Below, piece by piece: positions 57,161 to 64,000 of a stretch of 64,000 nt of DNA. Numbering within the stretch: the stretch's first letter is position 1; each line of letters opens with the position of its first letter. The stretch spans positions 29,508,001 to 29,572,000 of the forward strand of contig NC_079875.1 of the NCBI RefSeq assembly GCF_029227915.1, given 5' to 3'. A model generated the notes under the pieces. That model did no database searches. It saw only the letters and a program-made list of their open reading frames with translations, and had not been told where the DNA came from. A program made the translations under genes and the position numbers. This stretch comes from Hydractinia symbiolongicarpus. Lineage: Eukaryota > Cnidaria > Hydrozoa > Anthoathecata > Hydractiniidae.

Positions 57161-59887
57161 GAGTGCAGGATACCGGCTGCTCGCACTGTCGCAATAAATC
57201 GCCTGTGCATGGCACGTAAGAACAAGTAATGACGAAACTTTGGTCTTCACGGCAGAAGATTAGCCATCAAGGTTACAATGAGAAAACTCTCGCGTCGATA
57301 TTTCAAGCCAGCCACAAGCAACAACAAACCAGTGACTTAAAGCAGACAAGTTTTCGGAGACTTGGGAGGTAAGAAATCAAAATTTAAGGGAAACCTTCAC
57401 CAGATTGACTCCATTGAGAGCAGTAAACCTGAAATTTCCAGAAATAATTCCTTTAAAGAATCTGGAACACGTTCATCCCTTAGTGAGGCATTTGTTTCCC
57501 AAAAACATGGAACAATCACAACAACAACAAAAATACCTCAGAACTTCCGAATGAATCAGAAGTAAGTTGCTCTAGTGACCGAGGAGGTGAAGAGCATGCT
57601 GGTGAAGGGAGTCATTCAGTCTATATGTCATGCAAAAGGGGAGTTTACCTAGTTCTCAAGAAGGATGGGGAGAACAGACCTGTGATAAATTTAAAACATC
57701 TGAACAAGTTTGCACCTTACCATCATTACAAAATGGAGGGACTTCACCCGATACAGGAAATGATACAGGAAGGGGATTATATGTGCAAAATAGACCTGAA
57801 AGATGCTCATTTTTGTGTCCCACTTCATCAGAGGTCAAGAAAATATGTACGATTCCAGTGGCAGGGAAACCTTTTCGAATTCCTCTGCATGTGTTTCGGA
57901 CTGGGGCCTGCTCCACGGATATTCACCAAATTGATGAAAATTGCAATTTCAATTTTACGAAAAATCAATGTTCGAGCAATCATTTATTTTTTCTTCTACA
58001 AAATTTGGGATTTGTCACCAATTTGCCCAAGTCTATTCTGGAGCCAGTTCAAACAATAAATTTCCTGGGTGTAGAGATAAATTTAGTGAACATGAGCATG
58101 AACTTGCGCCAAGAAAAAGTGAAAAGAATTGAGGAGAAATGCAAAGAGGTACTGACAAAACCCTCAATGACTGTGTGGGAACTGAGCAGTCTAGTTGGCA
58201 AACTATCCTAAACCTCCCCAGCGGTCATTCCATCAAACTTACAGATAAGATATATGCAAAAGTGCTTGATAAAAGCTTTACAATTAAACAGAAGCTACCA
58301 AGCAGTTGTTTATTTAGATCCGGCGGTGGCTGAACAATTTGGCACTGATCCAGGGAAGATCATTATTAAAATCCCTCCAGGGGGTAATAATCCAAACAGA
58401 TGCATCCAAACAAGGTTAGGGAGCAGTTTGTCAGGGAATTGGTCTCTGCAAGAATCCAACCTTCACATCAACATCTTAGAATTAAAAGTAGTCTATCTAG
58501 CTACGCTAACTTTCTACAAAATGATGCCCCTAGAACATATTCACTTCCAAATAGACAATATGACAGCGCTTGCTTATATAATAAAAATGGGGGGCACCAA
58601 GGACTCTTGCTTGATTCAGTTATCGAAAGACCCGTGAAGCAGAACATCTACCAGGGAAGCTGAATGTGAAGGCAGACTGGATGTCCAGGAACTTTGTGGA
58701 CTCGAGTGAATGGCTTCTAGATCCTCGAATATTCAAGACTCTATGCAAAAGGTGGGGCATACCAGACGTAGACCTATTTGCATCAAGACTTTTTCATCAG
58801 TTACCGAGTTAAGTGTCTTGGAAACTAAATCCAGGTTGCTTATCGGTGGATGCATTATAACAACCGTGGGGGAACCATTACCCGTATGCATTTCCTCCGT
58901 TTTCCTTAATAGGGAGAGTTTGAGCCAAGGTCCGAAGGGAAAAAGTGTATATGATTTTGATAACTCCTGCTTGGCAAACACAGACGTGACCAATCCTCTA
59001 CAAGGCTTGTCACTTCTAACAAACCCTCAGGGAAAGAGTCATCCACTTTTGGAAAACCGAACTTTTGAGACTGGCTGCTTGGACAATTTCAGGAAACTTT
59101 TGGAGGGTGAGAGAATATCAGGAAAAGCTGCAGAGCTTATCACAAGCGCCAGAACAGAGAGCACACTCTCTAAATACGAATCAGGGGTTTCAGTATAGCA
59201 CTATTAATGGATACAGATCAGCTATCTCTGCATTTCATGCCCCTATTGAAGGTTTTCTTGTAGGCAAACATCCGAGGGTGTGTGAATTAACCACGGGTAT
59301 GGCAAATAAAAGACCTCAACAACCCATATTTGTGTTCGTCTGGTATGTTCAACAGGTCTTATCTTATTTAGGAAATTTGTCGGAAAAGGAACATCTAACA
59401 GATCGCCTATTAGTATTAAGAACTGTCATGTTGGCATTATGTTCAGCTTCCAGGGTATCAGAACTGAAACTGTTAGATATCTGCTACATGGTTAAAACAC
59501 AAACTTCTATATTTTTGAACTTTCCGAGAGCACAAAAACTCGGAAAAAGGAAGTCCCCCACCAAAAATTAAGTATCAAATGTTTTCAGAGAACAAAAAAG
59601 TGTGCATTGTTTCTTGCTTGAAGCAATACATTGTAAGATCCCAGGGTTGGCGTTGTAACCAGCAATGTCATTTGCTACTAAGTCCAGTAAAATTGTGGTT
59701 CGTGGTTCGTAGTACTATTGTAGGTTGGATCAAAACTGTACTTAAAACGCAGTGGTAGACATCAAACTTTTCACGGCACACTCCTGTCGATCAGCATCTT
59801 CATCTAAGGCAAGGGCAATGGGTTTGTCCCTGGAAGGTATACTTGATCGGGGACAATGGTCTTCAAAATCTTCAAGCTGGCAAAAAA
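57160..59887 (+). pseudogene. Decayed second DIRS copy (RT, RNase H, tyrosine recombinase pieces)
   Basis: Same order as the intact copy at 23.9-28.2 kb but with many shifts and deletions. RT: NRPVINLKHLNKFAPYHHYK and CKIDLKDAHFCVPL, CFGLGPAPRIFTKLMK (57650-57990); the FLDD catalytic stretch appears deleted near 57980. RNase H: IHFQIDNMTALAYIIKMGGT (about 58540-58600). Post-RNase H: YPYAFPPF-like words near 58885. Recombinase: LRTVMLALCSASRVSELKLL (within 59065-59571) and FTAHSCRSASSSKARAMGL (59770-59825). The protein stops at WQKK, just before the expected catalytic Tyr, where the structured repeat begins. It is an old, unrelated-in-detail family member. Confidence 0.8.
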
Positions 59888-60222
59888 AATAATTTACAAA
59901 GAGGTGGATAGCCACCGCAATGATGAACTCAACCTGTTACGTCTTTGGAAATAAGCTAGAGGTTGTACTCCTCTAGAGAAAATGCCTCTAAAAGCACAAT
60001 TCTCCCTTTTCACAAAGAATTAATTAAAAAATATATAAAACAAATAAAAAGGACACAACACATTTGAAAAGATGAACAGAACTTTAACCAAGGGAAGGTA
60101 GGTTTCGACCCATATTTCTGAACCTAAGTACCCTGGATGTCTAGCTGGGTCACCTCGAAGAGGTCCGCGGACGGTCATCAGCAGAAACTAGACATCCCTA
60201 TCTTCCTAAAGTAAACTTTGAT
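59884..60222 (+). repeat. Structured dispersed repeat, copy 2 (long form)
   Basis: Longer relative of 44612-44827, with about 120 extra bp at 59984-60102. Hairpins: GGTGG-ATAG-CCACC (59903-59916), CTAGAGG-ttgtact-CCTCTAG (59956-59976) and ACCTC-gaa-GAGGT (60152-60164). A 10-bp pairing, GGATGTCTAG with CTAGACATCC (60135-60144 with 60188-60197), is perfect and encloses the third hairpin. It abuts the truncated recombinase at TGGCAAAAA. Confidence 0.8.
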
Positions 60223-61155
60223 CACTTTCTGTTCAACTGTGCTATTCTTTGTTTTTAACTCAGGTAATAAGTGGAGTCCATTTCATTCAGTTAACCCTGC
60301 ACCGTTCCAAAGCTTCGGTGCAGCCTGTTCTTAGCACGGATATAAAGAGTTATTTTATGCTTTAAATATATTCAGATGTCCGTCAACTAAGCGATTCAGA
60401 GTTACGAGAGTATGGGTTAAGGTATAAAAGAATCTACGAAATAGACCATTCTTTTAGACGTGTTTGTGTTCTTGTAACATTAAAATAACGCATTTATATA
60501 TATAAAAGGCTATATAAAGTTGTCATTTTTCATCTAAGTATTCTTTTTCTTTATTAAACATTAAACCTTTCTTTATTAAACCTTTTAAACGTTTCGTTTA
60601 TTTACATTTGAACAAAAACAATGCAAAAAATATTATTTGAAATCTTAGTTTGAAATCTTACATTGCCATTCAGCCGATAAGGACAGTAGAGCATTGCAAA
60701 AACAGTCTCTGAAAATAAGAATAATAAAAAATTAAATTAAAGTCCACATGATGAAAAAAATAACAACCTTAATTCTCCCTAAATCACTTTCACAATCTTT
60801 AATTCGTCAGTTTCCTTATTGTTTTAGGTTTAATAGTATGTAAAAAAAATTGCTATTATAAGCAACAAGTATAGACTTCTAAACATTATTTTGTTTAATA
60901 AGACTATGCTTGTTTCAGTTAGGCAGCCTTTGAAAGCATTTTTTTCTGTTATAGTGTCCCGGTACACACCATCAAAATATACCGCAAGTAAAAGTAATAA
61001 TATAGCAGTGAATTAGCACTACCATTTCCGAAAAGATTTTCTTGCACTATGGGTTGGCGCATAGTGAAAAAACATTTTCAGATTGAGACTTAGCTCAAAA
61101 GCTAAACGAAATGAATTGCTAGTTCTATTGCATGCCACAAGTTGCTATCTCAGAA
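60223..61155. other. No gene recognised
   Basis: AT-rich with no notable frame. Nothing else seen. Confidence 0.45.
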
Positions 61156-62150
61156 ATGGCCGACAGCATAGTGGAAAACTTTGCGTATGAGATTAAAAAC
61201 ACTCAATGCATGGAAGAAAAAAACATGTCAAGATTTGTTACAAAAATACAAAAAATATTTCCAAGTTTAAATGTCATAAACTCAAAGGCTTAACGTAGAT
61301 GGTATGCAAATTTTTAAACGATTGAAATTTAACCAATAATTGTATTCATTTTTTAAATTATTTGACAAAGCATACCTTATGTTTCAGGCGACATAAAGAA
61401 GGCCCTAGAAGATGTGAAAAGGTGTTTAACTTCAGAAAGCGTATTCGTTGATACTTTCGTTGAGGAGGGACTAAGATTTGCATCATCATTGTATTTGTCA
61501 CTGATATGGTTACGCGCAGGAAAATTTGTGATGAAAAACCCACGAATTGTTTCATAGAAACTTCATCCAGCAGCCACAGGCTTTACACAATTCAAGCCAG
61601 ATGTGTCAGCAGACGCTTATGTGCAAGACATTGCAACAGCCTTAGGGGCATTAAATTTATCATCATCCACTAAGGAATCTGTTAAACGAAAGTTGCTAAC
61701 AGATAATTCGTCCAGTGACAATGAAGAGGTACCTATACCTGCAAAAATAGGTTAAACGATAGCAAAATTTATAATGAGGAAACCCCTATCCCTAGTAAAA
61801 AAAAAAGTTAAACACGACAGTAATAATGAAGATGCAAACTTTGATGATCAATATTAAGAAGAACAAAAATGGAAAACTGTTGTTCAAAATCATTATATTG
61901 AAACCGAAAAATAAAAATATATAGCGTATAAGAAGATTAACTTTAAAATTATAAACGAATCAATGAAAAAAAAAAAAAAAAATTATACTGCATATAAGAA
62001 GATTAACTTTAAAATTATAAACATGAATATGCGTCTCTTACACGCAAAATTAAGAACAGAAAAATCATTAAAACATGTACACGAAGAAGAAAGACTTGGC
62101 TACAAACAATCTCTGTGGACAAAGCAATTGAAAGTTATGAGAGAATAGTT
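61156..62150 (+). pseudogene. Unrecognised gene fragments with acidic NEE-PIP repeats
   Basis: ATG 61156 opens MADSIVENFAYEIKNTQCME, 46 codons in all. Behind an acceptor-like TTATGTTTCAG (ending about 61388) a frame reads DIKKALEDVKRCLTSESVFV and on to about 61555. After one stop it continues with FKPDVSADAYVQDIATALGA up to a Ser/Asp-rich stretch, DNEEVPIPAK. A similar NEETPIPSKKKK follows in another frame near 61780. The last frame (61963-62148) is Lys-rich. Multiple breaks. I do not recognise the family. Confidence 0.35.
61924..62022 (+). repeat. Short tandem duplication around an A-tract
   Basis: The 33-bp word GCGTATAAGAAGATTAACTT (plus TAAAATTATAAAC) at 61924 is repeated at about 61990 with one difference, separated by an A17 run. 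Confidence 0.85.
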
Positions 62151-62460
62151 AATTCCATGAAAGGAATTTCTTTATAGTCACTGTTTCGTACCCACTGTAT
62201 AAAATAACTTCATAAATATAAAACGGTATATAAATTAGCCATTTTTCTATTAAAGGTCATCTATTTTCCATTAAAGTACAAAATAATCTACAATAGGTGT
62301 TTGAAACCTTTTACACCTTTTTGTAAGTTTTTGAAACTTTATTTGAAAACTTGATGCTGCTATTTAATATTAAATAATTATTTGAGGAAACATGACCACG
62401 TAAAGATAACAAGACCATTTTTGTTACCTATTATGTAGTTTTATTTTTTCTATTTGATCA
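62151..62460. other. No gene recognised
   Basis: AT-rich spacer of about 300 bp between the plus-strand fragments and the minus-strand frame. Confidence 0.45.
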
Positions 62461-63084
62461 TCATGTTAAAAAGAGCAAAAAGTGGAAAAAATCTATTGAG
62501 CAGCAAATGTTCTTAACTGGTTTTGAGTAGCACTTTGTCGTTACAGAAAGTCGAATTGTCCAAATGAGAAAATATCTTATAACAACGTATACATCAAAGT
62601 AAATATCGTTATCGAGTTGGTGACAAGTGAGTCTAAGCCTCTGGTAGACATCGGTCTTGTATAAACTATGATCTCCTTCGTTAAACATTGCTTTGGTATC
62701 AAAATTATACCCCATAAGATCCGTCAGTGCTTTATCAACTATTGCAACGTATCCTTTACTAACTCTGACTTTACATACTCCGTTCCTGAGTACGAAAAGT
62801 TTGATCCTTCCTCCCGCATGCTCGTTGACTATGGCAGCGAGATCTTCTGTCCTATATAGGCCTTTCTTGATCGTGATGAGGGTTTCAAAATCCGCTACGC
62901 TAAAGTCCCCATCATTGATAGACTCAGGCGTCGCTTTGTAAATCTTAATATCATTCTTTTTTTCGAAAAGATTCATCCACGTAGCTCCAATGCTGATGGA
63001 TTTCAGAGCGATTCTCGTGTCCTGCTCTAGGTATTCATCAAAGACTATTGGTTCCTCAATATCAGTAATATACAGCTGCTTCAT
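62461..63084 (-). CDS. Polinton/adintovirus vertex-protein-like frame, C-terminus probably frameshifted
   Basis: ATG at 63084 opens 207 codons on the minus strand. The middle has LITIKKGLYRTEDLAAIVNE, then a strand-rich stretch and DKALTDLMGYNF. This fits a pattern I associate with vertex (penton-like) capsid proteins of Polinton/Maverick and adintovirus elements: an I-x-x-G-x-Y-x-x-E-x-L...N box followed by L-x-x-LLGF. The last 40 codons look non-native. In a neighbouring frame LDNSTFCNDKVLLKT resembles the usual C-terminal LL-x-x-V box, so a frameshift near 62580 is likely. No polymerase, integrase or ATPase of such an element is in the window. A different origin is possible. Confidence 0.4.
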   Translation of the reverse strand: MKQLYITDIEEPIVFDEYLEQDTRIALKSISIGATWMNLFEKKNDIKIYKATPESINDGDFSVADFETLITIKKGLYRTEDLAAIVNEHAGGRIKLFVLRNGVCKVRVSKGYVAIVDKALTDLMGYNFDTKAMFNEGDHSLYKTDVYQRLRLTCHQLDNDIYFDVYVVIRYFLIWTIRLSVTTKCYSKPVKNICCSIDFFHFLLFLT

Positions 63085-63115
63085 CTTTCTTTAAAGAAAC
63101 AAGAATATCTATTCG

Positions 63116-63673
63116 TGTAATCCTGCAGCAAAATACAGATCAAACAGAGGCGAGTGGTATCTTGGCATAACTAACTTGGAGCATCAAGACCTCTACGTGA
63201 GTACGACTCAGCACATTTCCGTGGCATTCCCACAATTCATCAATTATCCCATCAAAGTTCCAACTAACATGTTAAACGATCCCGTGAGTGTAAATTGGGA
63301 AGGCCAAGCCTTGAAATATTGGAACATCCAGGTGAATTTTGCTTGTCATTGCGCGACAACGGCGTTGGGGATCTCACAAGTTCAAAGCAGTCATGTCGTC
63401 ACTCACCAACGGCCGTTGGTGGCTGCAGGTTGATGGGGATTGGGCCAAACTCATCATACCAACCTCGGAAGGATTAAACAAGGTTATCAAAAGTATACGC
63501 GTCTATGTTGTCTTATTGCTCACTCGGCATCCTCACTCGGCTCTGGTGCGGACAACTATACAGCAAGGCAAATATTATTGCAGAAATTCGAGGCCATTGT
63601 TCAACGTGAGGAAAACGTAGGTCAAGATTTTCCGATTTTCAAAAGGTGCTCCAGTATGCACGGACTCCAGTAA
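63116..63673 (+). pseudogene. Unrecognised broken frame divergent from the vertex-like gene
   Basis: Coding-like text moves between frames. From 63116: CNPAAKYRSNRGEWYLGITN, then QALKYWNIQVNF, ending 63433. In another frame, KFKAVMSSLTNGRWWLQVDG (about 63380-63440). Then SASSLGSGADNYTARQILLQ and on to 63673. Together about 180 residues with at least two shifts. It may be another structural protein of the same element. Not recognised. Confidence 0.35.
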
Positions 63674-63709
63674 ATTTCGCCTTAATGCCCAGCGTATACA
63701 TCCTCCAAT

Positions 63710-63964
63710 ATGAACCTCCGCATTAGAAAGATTGTGGGATATAACAACAACGTTCTAATAGCGCCCTCTGATGTATGTGTAGGTGTGGAGCTAGATCTGA
63801 ACACCAGGGGCCATGCTGTCAAGACATCTTTCACTATACCTCCTAGGCAACATATCGAGTCGCTTCATACCAAGGAAGCCTACAGGCAGCACGAGGATAC
63901 CAAAGCCACGCTGGTTACGGTCGGAGTAGGACTGATAATCCTATATATATGGATGAAGAAATAG
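63710..63964 (+). CDS. Small protein with a C-terminal membrane segment, unrecognised
   Basis: 84 codons from ATG 63710 to TAG 63962-63964. The first two-thirds are hydrophilic. Residues about 66-81 (TLVTVGVGLIILYIW) form one membrane segment followed by two Lys, as in a tail-anchored protein. The frame is intact, unlike its neighbours. It follows the broken frame above with about 40 bp between them. Function unknown; a small membrane protein of a Polinton-like element is one possibility. Confidence 0.4.
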   Translation: MNLRIRKIVGYNNNVLIAPSDVCVGVELDLNTRGHAVKTSFTIPPRQHIESLHTKEAYRQHEDTKATLVTVGVGLIILYIWMKK

Positions 63965-64000
63965 GTCTAGTATGTTTTTTTTCAAAATACTAGATTTTCA

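Noticed and set aside
60175-60181. Minus-strand CTGATGA inside the structured repeat, hinting at a hammerhead ribozyme
   Set aside because: No GAAA follows at the required place after a stem II, and the cleavage-site side is missing, so the hammerhead core is not met.
1-64000. CRISPR arrays, bacterial promoters, riboswitches or terminators
   Set aside because: Tandem repeats here are contiguous without unique spacers, and all gene content is eukaryotic.

Overview
The window looks like about 64 kb of AT-rich, transposon-rich animal nuclear DNA. There are no bacterial features such as operons or Shine-Dalgarno sites. Introns with GT/AG borders can be proposed, and the recognisable genes are eukaryotic mobile elements: a DIRS-type tyrosine-recombinase retrotransposon, R2-type and CR1-like LINEs, a Ginger-like integrase gene, a piggyBac-type MITE, PIF1/Helitron helicase pieces and possibly a Polinton end, plus a THAP domain. 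This mix would suit a cnidarian, perhaps a hydrozoan, but that is inference because no host gene here fixes the species.

Layout. 1-3135: a 129-bp tandem array flanked by short direct repeats, then a CpG-rich roughly 50-bp array. 3135-7352: about 34 copies of a 124-bp satellite. 8614-13679: a two-exon integrase gene (Ginger-like) followed by an unrecognised reading frame, both with stop or frame breaks. 14345-14925: a piggyBac-type MITE with TTAA at both ends. 18988-20890: a nearly perfect 847-bp inverted repeat built partly of the same 124-bp satellite. 20266-23940: more satellite, first on the minus and then on the plus strand. 23936-28206: an almost complete DIRS element with 96-bp inverted terminal repeats, followed by a 419-bp inverted-repeat element that carries what looks like the last exon of a glycine/arginine-rich RNA-binding protein. 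28621-30925: satellite again, minus strand. 31240-31620: an RNase H fragment of a second tyrosine-recombinase retroelement.

31.6-45.3 kb is mostly empty, apart from a broken THAP domain (38930-39332), a possible 5' gene end with two small introns (around 40.1-40.5 kb) and one copy of a structured dispersed repeat (44612-44827). 45.3-48.0 kb holds two R2-type LINE remnants. 50.6-56.7 kb is a decayed PIF1-like helicase split by a LINE (about 51595-55528) whose ORF has a 2A peptide, a PHD-like finger, an endonuclease and a reverse transcriptase. 57.2-59.9 kb is a badly decayed second DIRS copy, cut off by the second copy of the structured repeat (59884-60222). The last 3 kb holds broken frames of unknown origin and a minus-strand frame resembling Polinton/adintovirus vertex proteins.

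Almost every protein-coding signal here belongs to a selfish element and nearly all are broken. The most notable points are the long palindrome, the exon-carrying mini-element beside the DIRS copy, the repeat with compensatory base changes in a hairpin, and the satellite family that appears in five arrays of alternating orientation.
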